Shown here piece after piece: positions 29,209-40,983 of a DNA stretch of 64,000 nt. How positions within the stretch are numbered: position 1 is the stretch's first letter; each line of letters begins with the position of its first letter. The notes under the pieces are model-generated. The model worked only from the letters and a program-made list of their open reading frames with translations. It made no database searches and was not told the origin of the DNA. Both the position numbers and the translations under genes were made by a program. The stretch lies in assembly GCA_006226425.1 (NCBI GenBank), contig SBGX01000019.1, forward strand, positions 1 through 64,000, in the 5' to 3' direction. This stretch comes from Bacteroidota bacterium (GTDB taxonomy: Bacteria > Bacteroidota > Bacteroidia > Flavobacteriales_D > Crocinitomicaceae).

Positions 29209-30903
29209 CTATTTCACGATATCGGAAAAAGTAGGGTTATCATAGTATTTTAAGAACTCACGATCTTTGGCTGCTTTTGCCTTGTAAGAACCATCCTTCG
29301 CAAAGGCATTCTTCAGGTTACTTGCCACCTGATCAATTTTATCCATACGTGCTGCAGCAATTGCTTTCAGGTAGTATCCAAGGGCAGAATCTTTATCCAT
29401 AGACTCTCCAACTGTTTGTGAACCAGCATCAGGATTTCCGTTCAACACCTGAGCCAATCCTTTGTTGAAAGACGCTTCAGACCCCAGGTTAGAAACTGCT
29501 TCAGGATATTTTCCATCCATGATGTTCAGGATTCCCTGGTTGTAATTAACCTCCGAACCTGCTCCACCAGCCTGGCTAAACAATTCTTTTGCTTTGCTTC
29601 TGTTTCCTTTCATTCCTTCGATAGCTCCCAGGTTGTTTTTAGAAACAGCGTTATCTTCTAATCCATTCGCTGACTCAAAACGCGCAGCGGCTTCATCATA
29701 CTTACCTTGCTTATACAATACAGCTCCCAGGTTGTTGTGGATACGGATATCCTTCGGGAAAGTAATTGTACCATTTTGGTAAAGTGCTTTTTTGTCGTTC
29801 AGATCATCCATCAAAGTAGCTGTAAACAACAACTCTTCAACATTCAAAGAATCTGGAGTCGATTTTGCCAAAGCCAACAATTCTTCATCTGTATGACCTG
29901 TTTGATCATAAACAACATGAATCTCAGCACGACGCAACAATGGGAAAATGTTTTTATCCAGGTAAACAAATGTCTTGGCCATGTTTCTCATTTCCGTTTC
30001 TCTTTGAACCGGATCTTTGTACATTTCCAATACACGGATCACCAATTGTTTCTCCTCATTATCCATCGTAGATTTTTCCAATTCCACTTTGAATCCGTCG
30101 TAATCTTCACCTCGTCCAGACAAATTGTAAATCTCGGACTGAGCTTTCGTGTTGTTTGCTTTCTTCGCCAGGTTCATGATCGCTTCTTTCGCTGTTGCGG
30201 AACGATCTGAAGACAGACTTACGTTACGTCCAACTTCTCCTTCTGGAGAGGCATAACCAATGATGTTGATTGATTTGATTGTTTTCTTTGGATCAGTTTC
30301 AGCAGCTGCCAACCATGCTTCCAAAGCTTTGATGTCCGCATCCTTCATTTCTTTCGGACGCAAGTTAGATTTTGCTTTATCAAAGTTAATCTGTGCTTTC
30401 ATCACTTCTTCCGTTACACGTTGGAAGTTGTCATCCTGCATGATCACTTTGTAATCCTTTTTCACCAACAGTGGTGTAATGATAGTTGCATCAGCAATCT
30501 TAAAAGGATCGATGGTTTCTTTTTCCTTCGCTCCCTTGTATACCTTTCCGGTTACCATCAAATCTGCGTTTTCATACTCAGGTTTGTAGGCTACAACATC
30601 TTTGTAGGTTACAGTACCTCCAGATTTGTACTTTACCGTATTTCCGTTACCAGTTGCTTTTTCACCGAGAACGGTAATTGTTTTCAAAGCAGTATTTCCT
30701 AACATCGGAGTGATTTCCGCTTTCGCTTTCTTGTGAATCCCCTTTTCTGGAAATGTAACGGTAGCTGTAATTCGCACGCTATCCCCGTGCATTTCTAGTG
30801 GGTTTGGTGTCACTTTGTATTCCGCATCTTTCATCAGATCACAGCTACTTACCAAAAGTGCTGCTGACGAAACGTATAACAAAGCCTTGACATTCTTTTT
30901 CAT
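29209..30903 (-). CDS. OmpA/TPR lipoprotein
   Basis: 564 residues from ATG 30903 (the frame begins earlier, but the signal sequence starts here). Lipobox LLVSSCDLM. Residues ~170-260 carry an OmpA-like segment (INFDKAKSNLRPKEM, INIIGYASPEGE, LSSDRSATAKEAI). The C-terminal third has TPR-like repeats (NLGAVLYKQGKYDEAAARFE, NNLGAIEGMKGNRSKAKEL). Likely an outer-membrane lipoprotein that binds peptidoglycan and scaffolds partners. Codon use looks highly biased, suggesting abundant expression (impression only). Confidence 0.85.
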   Translation of the reverse strand: MKKNVKALLYVSSAALLVSSCDLMKDAEYKVTPNPLEMHGDSVRITATVTFPEKGIHKKAKAEITPMLGNTALKTITVLGEKATGNGNTVKYKSGGTVTYKDVVAYKPEYENADLMVTGKVYKGAKEKETIDPFKIADATIITPLLVKKDYKVIMQDDNFQRVTEEVMKAQINFDKAKSNLRPKEMKDADIKALEAWLAAAETDPKKTIKSINIIGYASPEGEVGRNVSLSSDRSATAKEAIMNLAKKANNTKAQSEIYNLSGRGEDYDGFKVELEKSTMDNEEKQLVIRVLEMYKDPVQRETEMRNMAKTFVYLDKNIFPLLRRAEIHVVYDQTGHTDEELLALAKSTPDSLNVEELLFTATLMDDLNDKKALYQNGTITFPKDIRIHNNLGAVLYKQGKYDEAAARFESANGLEDNAVSKNNLGAIEGMKGNRSKAKELFSQAGGAGSEVNYNQGILNIMDGKYPEAVSNLGSEASFNKGLAQVLNGNPDAGSQTVGESMDKDSALGYYLKAIAAARMDKIDQVASNLKNAFAKDGSYKAKAAKDREFLKYYDNPTFSDIVK

Positions 30904-30970
30904 GTGTATAGTCATTAAAAATGTTAGCAAATATTCGTTGCGAATTTATACAATTTTTTCATAAAAGCCA

Positions 30971-31468
30971 TTATTTGTCGAGGAAAATCTTGGATACACC
31001 GAGCCGATCACTACATAAATCCAAATACTCCTTCATACTTTTCCCGTCTTCTGGATCAGTCCATTCCGGAGCAATTTCTGCGAGAGGTTCCAACACAAAT
31101 CTGCGCTGCTTGTAATGTACATGAGGCACTTTTAACTCGTCATTATCAATCTTTTCCTGATCAACAAAAATAATATCCAGGTCAATGGAACGATCGGTAT
31201 ACTTCTCCCCTGTTGCTTTGTATTTTCTCCCCATTTCACGTTCGATCCATTTCAAGTATTCCAATGCTTCAAGGGGCTCCAATTCACACTCCCAAATGAG
31301 ACAACAATTGACGAAATGATTCTTACTTTGATAGCCCCAGGACTCAGATTGGTAGAATGAAGATTTCCTTTTGATATTCCCTTTTCGCTGCAAATAACCG
31401 AAAGCTTCTTCCATATTCCGAATTCGGTCTCCCAGATTTGTTCCGAGACTCAGATATAAATTTCTCAT
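30971..31468 (-). CDS. folK: 2-amino-4-hydroxy-6-hydroxymethyldihydropteridine pyrophosphokinase
   Basis: 165 residues from ATG 31468; an upstream in-frame TTG is rejected because HPPK proteins begin directly with xxxYLSLGTNLGDR. Other HPPK motifs: YQSESWGYQ, NHFVNCCLIWE, R-x8-R-x-I-D-L-D-I-I (DRSIDLDIIFVD) and VPHVHYKQRRFVLEPLAEI. It pyrophosphorylates the pterin precursor of folate. Single gene, divergent from icd; their promoters share the short gap. Confidence 0.95.
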   Translation of the reverse strand: MRNLYLSLGTNLGDRIRNMEEAFGYLQRKGNIKRKSSFYQSESWGYQSKNHFVNCCLIWECELEPLEALEYLKWIEREMGRKYKATGEKYTDRSIDLDIIFVDQEKIDNDELKVPHVHYKQRRFVLEPLAEIAPEWTDPEDGKSMKEYLDLCSDRLGVSKIFLDK

Positions 31469-31499
31469 TTGACCAATTTGCGTCAATCTGCCGTTCCTT

Positions 31500-33774
<2,275 letters not shown>

Positions 33775-33795
33775 GTAGCATATTTATGTATACAC

Positions 33796-33827
33796 AAGAA
33801 GGCCTCCATTTGGGGGCCTTCTTTTTT
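33796..33827 (+). terminator. Terminator of icd
   Basis: AAGAAGGCC...GGCCTTCTT stem with a TCC/GGG extension and ATTT loop, followed by a T run. Confidence 0.88.
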
Positions 33828-33844
33828 ATCCGCTAGCAAATTCT

Positions 33845-33852
33845 TAATTTTG
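33845..33852 (+). promoter_or_regulatory. Candidate -7 element of the 33873 gene
   Basis: TAATTTTG, 20 bases before ATG 33873; the -33 would fall in the icd terminator T run and lacks TTG. Confidence 0.4.
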
Positions 33853-33872
33853 AGTACCCTTTTTAATTCACA

Positions 33873-34436
33873 ATGAAAGCGTTTAAAATCACCGGCCTGT
33901 TCATTATCATCCAGCTAATTGGCTCCCCAACACTTCGGGCACAATCCAATTTCCCTTCCTCATGGATTGGCTCCTATGAAGGAACAATGTACCTGGAAAA
34001 CCCGGGCGGAATCCTGGATTCTCTCGATCTGAGTTTTGACCTGCTTGAAAACGGGAAAAATCGCTGGACCTATCGCATGACATTTGACAGCCCCAAATGG
34101 GGGAAACAGGTCAAAGACTATGAACTGGTATGGAATGACTCGCTTAAAAGCCCATCGATTTTCCTCATGGATGAAAAGAATGGATTACTTCTTCGAGAAT
34201 ACTTTATGAATCATCAATTTTACAGTCACTATCAAGTAGAAGGCAAACATTTTATGAGCAGCTTGCAACGTCGGGGGAACGACCTCTATTTTGAGATTCG
34301 ATGTACGGACCCCAAAATGGCCTATTCAAGTATTTCTGACGCAGATGATCAGGGAAAGCGTTTTGAAGTACAGAATTTCCACCTATTTATGTTGCAATAC
34401 GCCACGCTCAAAGTCAAAAAACCGATATCAAAATGA
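33873..34436 (+). CDS. Hypothetical secreted protein, 187 residues
   Basis: Signal peptide (FKITGLFIIIQLIGSPTLRAQ). The mature part is beta-rich: SSWIGSYEGTMYLE, DLSFDLLENGKNRWTYRM, NGLLLREYFMNHQFYSHYQV; it has the feel of a small lipocalin-like barrel, but I recognise no family. Its stop overlaps the start of the DUF4403 gene (ATGA), so the two are translationally coupled. Confidence 0.75.
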   Translation: MKAFKITGLFIIIQLIGSPTLRAQSNFPSSWIGSYEGTMYLENPGGILDSLDLSFDLLENGKNRWTYRMTFDSPKWGKQVKDYELVWNDSLKSPSIFLMDEKNGLLLREYFMNHQFYSHYQVEGKHFMSSLQRRGNDLYFEIRCTDPKMAYSSISDADDQGKRFEVQNFHLFMLQYATLKVKKPISK

Positions 34437-35827
34437 TCCGAAGCAGTATCCTATCCTTTGTGTTGATCAGTGGACTCCTGGTTTCCTGCAAGAGTATTCA
34501 ACCTACCCCGCCTCCGATTGAGGTTGGGATTTACCAGGCGCCCAAACAAGAAAAGTCAAGTGTCCGAATTCCGGTCGAGATGGACCTTGCTACGCAGTTC
34601 AAAGAAGCAGACCGCGCCGTACCTTACGACTTTAAGGGAAAGCAACAACAATGTGAAGGAGTCAGTTATTCCTATCACTTTAAACGAAAACCAATCCAAA
34701 TCAATGGAAAGGGAAACAAGGTGGCGATCGATATTGACGGAAAATATGCCCTCAAGCTGAATTACTGCGCACACTGTTCGGACTTATTGACCAGTACCAT
34801 GACCTGTGTGACCCCTCGCGTTTACGTAAGTTGTGGCGTCGATGAACCGATGAGACGAATCCATGTCGGTTACAATACCTATGTTAAACTCAACAACAAC
34901 TACTCGCTTAGCTCAAAAACGAAACTCAGAACCATTGATCCTACGGACCGTTGTGAAATTTCGGTCTTCCGCTATGATGCTACCGGGCAACTCGTCAAAG
35001 AAGTCAAAGGCTCATTGAAAGACCTTGCCAAAGAAATTGATAAGCAAATAGAAAGCCTTGATATTCGAAAAGAAGCGGAACTTACCTGGAAATCACTTGC
35101 AGCTCCGATCGATATGGGACCTTACGGCTATCTAAACCTGGCTCCTGAAAAGCTGGCCATCGACAACTTACGCCTGAAAGACACCAAATTGCTCTTTGAC
35201 CTGAGTGTAGAGGCCTATCCCAGCGTTTCCCTGAGCCCGATTAAAACCACGGAAAAAGCACTCCCCGATCTAAGTGATTTTAAGAGTGGAAAAGGCTTCA
35301 ACGTGAATTTAGATATTAAGGCCCAGTATGATTCTCTTTCCTCTTTGATCAATCAAAATTTGGCTGGACAGGTCATTGAATTAAAAAGACAAAAAATCGT
35401 GATCGCCAATGCTCAAATTCACGGTGCCTCGGATGATCAGCTTGCCTTCGAGGTTGATTTCACCGGATCCAAGAGTGGAAAATTATTCTTCGTCGGGACA
35501 CCGGTGTTTAATGATACCCTCCAGGAAATTTCCTTCCCAGACCTCAATTTTGACCTGGAGACAAAAAATGTACTCCTACGCAGTGCGAAATGGCTTTTTA
35601 GTTCCGTCATTACCAATAAAATGCGAGAATTGACCAAATACAATTTGAAAGATCTTCTGGCGACGATGTCTAAAGAGTTAGAAAAGCAACTGAATGGAGA
35701 AATCGAACCAGGGGTTTTTCTATCTGGAAAAATGAAAGGCATTTCGGTCAACAAGATTTTTCCTGCTCACGATCAGTTGATTATACAAAGCAATCTACAG
35801 GGAGATCTTGGTGTAGCGATCAGGTAG
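34433..35827 (+). CDS. DUF4403-family lipoprotein
   Basis: 464 residues. Lipobox LLVSCKSI. Matches the DUF4403 plan: duplicated lipid-binding-like beta/alpha units with phrases such as ALKLNYCAHCSDLL, DIDGKYALKL and SLINQNLAGQVIELKRQK. These resemble BPI/SMP-type tubular folds, so binding of a lipid in the periplasm or outer membrane is a reasonable guess. Coupled by a 4-base overlap to the upstream 187-residue gene; the last 8 bases overlap the convergent photolyase gene. Confidence 0.82.
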   Translation: MIRSSILSFVLISGLLVSCKSIQPTPPPIEVGIYQAPKQEKSSVRIPVEMDLATQFKEADRAVPYDFKGKQQQCEGVSYSYHFKRKPIQINGKGNKVAIDIDGKYALKLNYCAHCSDLLTSTMTCVTPRVYVSCGVDEPMRRIHVGYNTYVKLNNNYSLSSKTKLRTIDPTDRCEISVFRYDATGQLVKEVKGSLKDLAKEIDKQIESLDIRKEAELTWKSLAAPIDMGPYGYLNLAPEKLAIDNLRLKDTKLLFDLSVEAYPSVSLSPIKTTEKALPDLSDFKSGKGFNVNLDIKAQYDSLSSLINQNLAGQVIELKRQKIVIANAQIHGASDDQLAFEVDFTGSKSGKLFFVGTPVFNDTLQEISFPDLNFDLETKNVLLRSAKWLFSSVITNKMRELTKYNLKDLLATMSKELEKQLNGEIEPGVFLSGKMKGISVNKIFPAHDQLIIQSNLQGDLGVAIR

Positions 35828-37133
35828 CAACCTGATCCAGGGCTTCTTTATAGCGGTCTAGAGCACGTTTTCGAGCGAATTCATGGACGACGATCGGTTC
35901 CGGATATTCCGGAGTTCCCCATTCCGGAATCCATTTTTGGATATACTGAAAATCCCGATCAAACTTCTGTTGCTGGGCCATCGGATTAAAAACCCTGAAA
36001 TAGGGAGCCGCATCACAACCTGTTCCTGCTGCCCATTGCCATCCACCAACATTGCTAGCCAATTCAAAATCCAATAAATGGGCCGCAAAATAGCGTTCCC
36101 CCCATTTCCAGTCGATTAGCAAGTGCTTACACAAAAAACTGGCTACCACCATGCGCACCCGGTTATGCATATATCCGGTCTCATTCAACTCCCTCATTCC
36201 GGCATCAACCAGCGGATAACCTGTTTTCCCTTCACACCATTTCTGAAAATGCTCTTCGTTATTTTCCCAGCGAATCAAATCGTACTTACTCCGAAAAGCA
36301 TGCTCTACCGACTCTGGAAAGCAATCCAGAATCATCTGGTAAAAATCACGCCAAATCAATTCTTTCAGAAAAACCTGATTCCATTGTTGGGCATGCCTCA
36401 CCAATTTACGAATACTAATTGTTCCAAAGCGAAGATGCAAGCCCAAACGACTGGTACCTTCTTTAGCAGGGAAATCCCTCGTCTGATCGTACTGTTGTAA
36501 TTTCTGTCGCGATAAACTTTTGTGCGGAAAACTGAACTTTGTTTCCTGAAAGCCCAGGGAATTTAGCTCCGGGAATGGAAACTCTTCTTCCCCCTGATAC
36601 AAATTCTTCGAAAATGCTCTCAGCTCATAGGTCTCTATGAGAGTCTCTTCCAATTGTTGCAGCCACTTATTTGAATACGGTGTAAAAACGGTATAAGGAC
36701 TTCCATCCTGCTTCTTTACCTCATCGAATTCAAAAATCACCTGATCTTTATAGTCCCGGAATGCAATCCCAGATTTATTCAACTGATCTCGGACTTTTGA
36801 ATCCCTCTTTTTAGCCTGTGGCTCATAATCCCGATTTGTAAAAACGGCATCGACCTGAAAACGAGCCGCCAACTCCGGAATCAATTGACCGGGGTCACCT
36901 TCGAGCACCATCAAATCACTTCCGGCCTCCTGATACTCCCTTTTCAGCTGATTGACTTCCCGATGGATATATGAAACGCGTCGATCATTTTTATCCAGTT
37001 GATCCAGGATATTCCGATCGAATACGAAAACCGGAAGCACTGATTGGGAATCTTTCAACGCTTGAAACAATCCTGTATTATCCTCGATCCGAAGGTCTCT
37101 CCGATGCCAGAACAGTGCGTCAATTCGCTCCAT
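35820..37133 (-). CDS. phr: Deoxyribodipyrimidine photolyase (class I CPD type)
   Basis: 437 residues. N-terminal photolyase domain (ALFWHRRDLRIEDN; VFVFDRNIL). FAD-binding domain: TSRLGLHLRFGTIS, ELIWRDFYQMIL, KTGYPLVDAGMREL, GYMHNRVRMVVASFL and the signature DFELASNVGGWQWAAGTGCD. It repairs UV-induced pyrimidine dimers using light; a pterin or flavin antenna is expected. Last gene of the crt operon on the minus strand, overlapping the PTPS gene by 14 bases, which points to joint regulation with carotenoid synthesis. Confidence 0.94.
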   Translation of the reverse strand: MERIDALFWHRRDLRIEDNTGLFQALKDSQSVLPVFVFDRNILDQLDKNDRRVSYIHREVNQLKREYQEAGSDLMVLEGDPGQLIPELAARFQVDAVFTNRDYEPQAKKRDSKVRDQLNKSGIAFRDYKDQVIFEFDEVKKQDGSPYTVFTPYSNKWLQQLEETLIETYELRAFSKNLYQGEEEFPFPELNSLGFQETKFSFPHKSLSRQKLQQYDQTRDFPAKEGTSRLGLHLRFGTISIRKLVRHAQQWNQVFLKELIWRDFYQMILDCFPESVEHAFRSKYDLIRWENNEEHFQKWCEGKTGYPLVDAGMRELNETGYMHNRVRMVVASFLCKHLLIDWKWGERYFAAHLLDFELASNVGGWQWAAGTGCDAAPYFRVFNPMAQQQKFDRDFQYIQKWIPEWGTPEYPEPIVVHEFARKRALDRYKEALDQVAT

Positions 37134-37530
37134 TGTAATAAACGCTATTCTTGTCTGTTTCCCAAAGCCTCAACTCAAGGCTATATGCGGCGTCTATTCT
37201 CGGACGAATCTTTTTCCAAATCACCAAAATGATATTTTCTGCAGTTGGATTCAAATTCGCAAACTCCGGACAATCGAGATTTAGATTTCGATGATCGAAG
37301 GGATCTTTCACTTCCTCATGAATGATTTCAGCAAGGACTTTCAGATCCATCACAAATCCAGTTTCCTGATTCACTTCTCCCCCAACCCATACCTCAAGCA
37401 CATAGTTGTGTCCGTGATAATTCAGATTACTACAAGGCCCGTAAATCGCCCTGTTCTCCTCATCTGAGAGACCAGGAGTAAAAAGCCGATGGGCCGCATT
37501 GAAGGTTTCTCGTCGACAGATTTTAAGCAT
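37120..37530 (-). CDS. 6-pyruvoyl-tetrahydropterin synthase-family enzyme
   Basis: 136 residues. Zinc ligands H14 (FNAAHRL), H39 and H41; catalytic Cys33 in C-SNLNY-HGH, i.e. Cx5HGH. Established QueD (E. coli) has Cx3HGH, while mammalian PTPS has the longer Cx5HGH spacing seen here. The downstream DHRNLN and the C-terminal LRLWET (Glu substrate anchor) are also present. It acts on 7,8-dihydroneopterin triphosphate, and the spacing favours 6-pyruvoyl-tetrahydropterin over the queuosine precursor. It overlaps both idi (8 bases) and phr (14 bases), so it may supply a pterin to the photolyase (inference). Confidence 0.87.
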   Translation of the reverse strand: MLKICRRETFNAAHRLFTPGLSDEENRAIYGPCSNLNYHGHNYVLEVWVGGEVNQETGFVMDLKVLAEIIHEEVKDPFDHRNLNLDCPEFANLNPTAENIILVIWKKIRPRIDAAYSLELRLWETDKNSVYYNGAN

Positions 37531-38077
37531 TTTCGCTCAGCTTTTCAAGCTCTTCTAAAAGCTCATTCCTATACTTCCCAAGTATTTCCCGAAACCAATA
37601 GGTATACCGTTCCGGCTCCTCCTGAATTTCGTCCAGCAATTCCGGAATCTTTAGCCATCTGACCTGTGCGACTTCCTCTGCATTTGGAGCGGGAACCCCA
37701 TTCCAACGCCCCACAAACACATGATCCAACTCATGTTCAATGAGTCCATTTCCCAAATCTGCCCGATAAATGAAGCTAAAACCCTGCTTTAATTCACATT
37801 CAAAGCCCATTTCTTCCATCAATCTTCTTTTTGCCGCTTCTTTGGTTCCCTCCGATTTTCGCGGATGGGAACAGCAGGTATTTGTCCACAGTCCGGGAGA
37901 GTGGTATTTCCCCTTAGCTCTTTGATGAATCAGTAATTCATCCCGTTCATTGAATACGAAGACGGAAAAGGCGCGATGCAGCAATCCCTTACGATGTGCT
38001 TCCATCTTGGGCATGGTGCCAATTTCACGATCCTCCCGATCAACCAAAATTAGCTGCTCTTCCTGCAAGTGGCTCAT
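37523..38077 (-). CDS. idi: Isopentenyl-diphosphate delta-isomerase, type I
   Basis: 184 residues. NUDIX-fold IPP isomerase: LWTNTCCSHPRKSE with catalytic Cys and metal-binding His, RRLMEEMGFECEL, and EHELDHVFVGR containing the catalytic Glu. It converts IPP to DMAPP, feeding isoprenoid and hence carotenoid synthesis. It overlaps crtB by 4 bases (ATGA) and the PTPS gene by 8 bases, part of the same operon. Confidence 0.95.
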   Translation of the reverse strand: MSHLQEEQLILVDREDREIGTMPKMEAHRKGLLHRAFSVFVFNERDELLIHQRAKGKYHSPGLWTNTCCSHPRKSEGTKEAAKRRLMEEMGFECELKQGFSFIYRADLGNGLIEHELDHVFVGRWNGVPAPNAEEVAQVRWLKIPELLDEIQEEPERYTYWFREILGKYRNELLEELEKLSENA

Positions 38078-38910
38078 AAAAGATTCAAATTATGTCGAAG
38101 GTAAGAAAAAACGAAAAGGGAGTACTTCTTGTTATTGGGAATCCGGATGCGCTGATTGATAATGGTTTCAGCCCGGGTTAATTTGATCTTCTTGAAAAGC
38201 TTATAATAATAGATGTAGGCCATGTAGACCCCGAATCGAGCATCTTTAGGCAAACGCTTGATTCCTTCATAACCTTCCTGAAAATCAATTTCAATATCTT
38301 TTTCGATTTCTTTTTTCACTTCCTGATCAAATTCTTCCATATTGACATTCGGAAAGTAGACTCTTCCCAACTCATGGTAGTCCGCCTGTAAATCCCTTAA
38401 AAAATTGATCTTCTGAAATGCCGATCCCAATTTCATCGCCGAATCCTTGAGCTCATCGTATTTTTGCTGATCTCCCCGTACAAAAACCTTAAGGCACATC
38501 AGCCCAACCACCTCGGCAGAACCCAGGATGTACTGTTCATAGCTCTTCTGATCATGGCTGTCCGTTCCCAGATCCATGTGCATTGAATGCAGGAAGGTGT
38601 CAATTAATTCAAGTGGAATTCCATACTTTCGAACCACCCCCTGAAAGGAATTCAGAATGGGGTTCAATGAAATTCCCTGTTCAATAGCCGTGTGCGTCTG
38701 CGCTTTGAATTCGATCAACAGTTTTTCTTTATCATAACCGTGAAAGGAATCCACGATTTCGTCTGCAAAACGAACAAAACCATAGATCGCATAGATCGGC
38801 TGGTGTAGGTCCTGACTCAAAAACCTGATTCCCAGCGAAAAGGAGGTACTATAACGCTTGGTTGTCATGGCACTCATGTCGGCTGATAATTCATCAAATA
38901 TTTTCTTCAT
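38074..38910 (-). CDS. crtB: Phytoene synthase
   Basis: 278 residues. Squalene/phytoene synthase family: two Asp-rich motifs, FVRFADEIVDSFHGYD (DEIVD) near residue 55 and NFLRDLQADYHELGRVYFP near residue 170. It condenses two geranylgeranyl diphosphates to phytoene. It lies 11 bases after crtI and overlaps idi by 4 bases. Association with crtI favours phytoene over squalene synthase. Confidence 0.94.
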   Translation of the reverse strand: MKKIFDELSADMSAMTTKRYSTSFSLGIRFLSQDLHQPIYAIYGFVRFADEIVDSFHGYDKEKLLIEFKAQTHTAIEQGISLNPILNSFQGVVRKYGIPLELIDTFLHSMHMDLGTDSHDQKSYEQYILGSAEVVGLMCLKVFVRGDQQKYDELKDSAMKLGSAFQKINFLRDLQADYHELGRVYFPNVNMEEFDQEVKKEIEKDIEIDFQEGYEGIKRLPKDARFGVYMAYIYYYKLFKKIKLTRAETIINQRIRIPNNKKYSLFVFSYLRHNLNLL

Positions 38911-38921
38911 GGCTCAATGTT

Positions 38922-40394
38922 TTATTTACTGATGGATCTCAACAATTCTTTAGCTACCACCTCTCCCGAAATAATCGATGGTGGCAGACCTGGTCCCGGA
39001 ACGGTTAATTGTCCCGTATAGTAGAGATTGTTTAAGTGTTTATTTTTGATTTTAGGTTTCCAGATCGCTGTTTGTCGCAGGGTATTTGCCAGACCGTAGG
39101 CGTTCCCCTTAAATGCGTGGTAATCCCGCTTGAAGTCTTCCAGGCAGTAACTTTGATGAAACTGAATCTCCGACCTGAAACTTGAACCTGTCTTCTCCTC
39201 AATTCTCCCGATCATCAATTCAAAATATTCCTCATATCGAGACGGATCATCTTTCATTCCCGGAGCAAGTGGGATCAGTAAAAACAGGTTTTCGCAGTTT
39301 TCAGGGGCAACTGAGGGATCTGTTTTCGATGGGCAACAAACGTAAAATAACGGATTCGCCGGCCAGGAAGGGTTTTTATAAATTTCCTCAGCATGCTGAT
39401 CAAAGGGAGCATCAAAAAAGAGGTTATGATGCTTGAGTCCGTCTACTTTTTTATTTACTCCCACGTAGAAAAGCAAACAGGACGGGGCCATTTGTCTCTT
39501 TTCCCAATATGTTTCACTGTAATTGGCGTACTTTGCGGCTAAAAAGCGATCTGTGTGATGGTAGTCAGCCCCAGATACCACGTAGTCACAGGCATGTGCT
39601 ACACCTCCTACTTTCATTGACGCAATATTCTTATCAACGACTTCAAACGATGATACTTCCGCATTCTTAACCAGGCGCACCCCTTGTTCTTGTGCGATTT
39701 GCTCAAAAGCCTGCACCATGCGATGCATTCCTCCCATCGGATACCAGGTTCCCAACTTTAGATCTGCGAAATTCATCAGAGAATATAGTGCTGGCGTTTC
39801 AGAAGGCATTGCCCCCAAAAACAACACTGGAAACTCCAATATCGAAAGAATTTTCGGATGCTTAAAATACTTCCGGATGTACTTTGAAAAAGAGGTGGTC
39901 AGGTGCATCGACGCCAGACCTTTCATGACCCGTGAATCAACGAATTCGGTCCAGCTAAGTCCCGGTTTAAAAACCAAATCTGTCATTCCCACCTCATACT
40001 TGTAAGCGGCTTCTTTCAGGAATTTTTTGAGTTTTACAGCGCTGCCTGGTTCAAATTCTTCGAAACAATCGTACAATGCTTCTTCGGAGGCCGGAAGATC
40101 AGTCTGACTCCCATCCTCCCAGAAAATTCGGTAGGCCGGATCCAATCTTTTCAGTTCATAAAAATCTTCCGTGCGATGTCCGAATTGTTCGTAGAAACGC
40201 TCGAAAACTTCCGGCATCCAATACCAACTAGGCCCCATATCAAAACGGTAAGCATCTCGCTCCAATAATCGGGCTCTTCCTCCTATCTGATCATTCTTTT
40301 CAAATACGGTCACCTCGTGCCCTGCTTTTGCCAGGAAAGAGGCTGCCGACAGTCCTGCAACTCCGGAACCGATGATATGGATGGTCTTTTTCAT
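38922..40394 (-). CDS. crtI: Phytoene desaturase
   Basis: 490 residues. N-terminal FAD-binding Rossmann motif [23 protein letters not shown], followed by [21 protein letters not shown]-terminal [22 protein letters not shown] is the CrtI/CrtN signature. It introduces double bonds into phytoene, giving neurosporene/lycopene-type products. Upstream it overlaps the sigma factor gene by 4 bases. Linkage to crtB supports phytoene as substrate; the number of desaturations cannot be told from sequence alone. Confidence 0.95.
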   Translation of the reverse strand: MKKTIHIIGSGVAGLSAASFLAKAGHEVTVFEKNDQIGGRARLLERDAYRFDMGPSWYWMPEVFERFYEQFGHRTEDFYELKRLDPAYRIFWEDGSQTDLPASEEALYDCFEEFEPGSAVKLKKFLKEAAYKYEVGMTDLVFKPGLSWTEFVDSRVMKGLASMHLTTSFSKYIRKYFKHPKILSILEFPVLFLGAMPSETPALYSLMNFADLKLGTWYPMGGMHRMVQAFEQIAQEQGVRLVKNAEVSSFEVVDKNIASMKVGGVAHACDYVVSGADYHHTDRFLAAKYANYSETYWEKRQMAPSCLLFYVGVNKKVDGLKHHNLFFDAPFDQHAEEIYKNPSWPANPLFYVCCPSKTDPSVAPENCENLFLLIPLAPGMKDDPSRYEEYFELMIGRIEEKTGSSFRSEIQFHQSYCLEDFKRDYHAFKGNAYGLANTLRQTAIWKPKIKNKHLNNLYYTGQLTVPGPGLPPSIISGEVVAKELLRSISK

Positions 40395-40903
40395 TCAGTT
40401 AAAAGATACTGATAATCTGGCAAAGACTGCATTAATTTTTTTCTGGCCAGGAAAATCCGACTTTTCACCGTCCCAATCGGGATTTCTAAATGTTCCGCTA
40501 TTTCCTGATATTTGTATCCATCCTGATGCATCTGAAATGGTTCACGACAATCCTCAGAAAGAGCGTCTACCTTCGATCTTAACTCATTCCCCAAAGCCAA
40601 TGAAATCGGGTCGTCATCAGATTTTACATTCGATTGAAAATACAAATCCTTTGTACGATCAAAAATCATCCCTCCTCTCACCTTTCTTCGGTACTGATTG
40701 ATGAAAATATTCTTCATGATCGTAAAAACCCAGGCTTTGAAATTTGTTTTTGGCCTATATTGCCCACGATACTTCATGGCTCGCAACAGGGTTTCCTGGG
40801 TCAGGTCCTCTGCGTCTTCTAAATTCTTTGTGTAGGTAAATGCAAAGGACTTTAGATAATGTTCCAGGCTAAGTAGGGCTTCGTTAAATTCGATTGTTGA
40901 CAT
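40391..40903 (-). CDS. ECF-type sigma factor heading the crt operon
   Basis: 170 residues: sigma2 ([41 protein letters not shown]) and sigma4 ([38 protein letters not shown]). It is the first gene of the crtI-crtB-idi-PTPS-phr operon and probably directs its own transcription in response to light or singlet oxygen (inference). No anti-sigma factor or MerR/CarH-type regulator is adjacent. The promoter at 40960-40992 matches the primary-sigma consensus, so basal expression is likely. Confidence 0.9.
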   Translation of the reverse strand: MSTIEFNEALLSLEHYLKSFAFTYTKNLEDAEDLTQETLLRAMKYRGQYRPKTNFKAWVFTIMKNIFINQYRRKVRGGMIFDRTKDLYFQSNVKSDDDPISLALGNELRSKVDALSEDCREPFQMHQDGYKYQEIAEHLEIPIGTVKSRIFLARKKLMQSLPDYQYLLTE

Positions 40904-40919
40904 GGCGCTGAATTATTTT

Positions 40920-40983
40920 GTTTAAACTTTAAAACAAAATGTTAAACAATTTTGTTCAACAAATATATAAAAAAATTAAACAA
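40920..40983. promoter_or_regulatory. Repeated RTTNAACAA boxes in the crt operon promoter
   Basis: On the plus strand GTTAAACAA (40941), GTTCAACAA (40954) and ATTAAACAA (40975), plus a palindrome GTTTAAAC (40920-40927) and a degenerate TTTAAAACAA (40928). They flank and overlap the -7 element, as operators would. Confidence 0.5.

Noticed and set aside
29707-30210. Plus-strand 167-residue ORF inside the OmpA/TPR lipoprotein
   Set aside because: Cys/Phe/Ser-rich shadow of a biased gene on the other strand.
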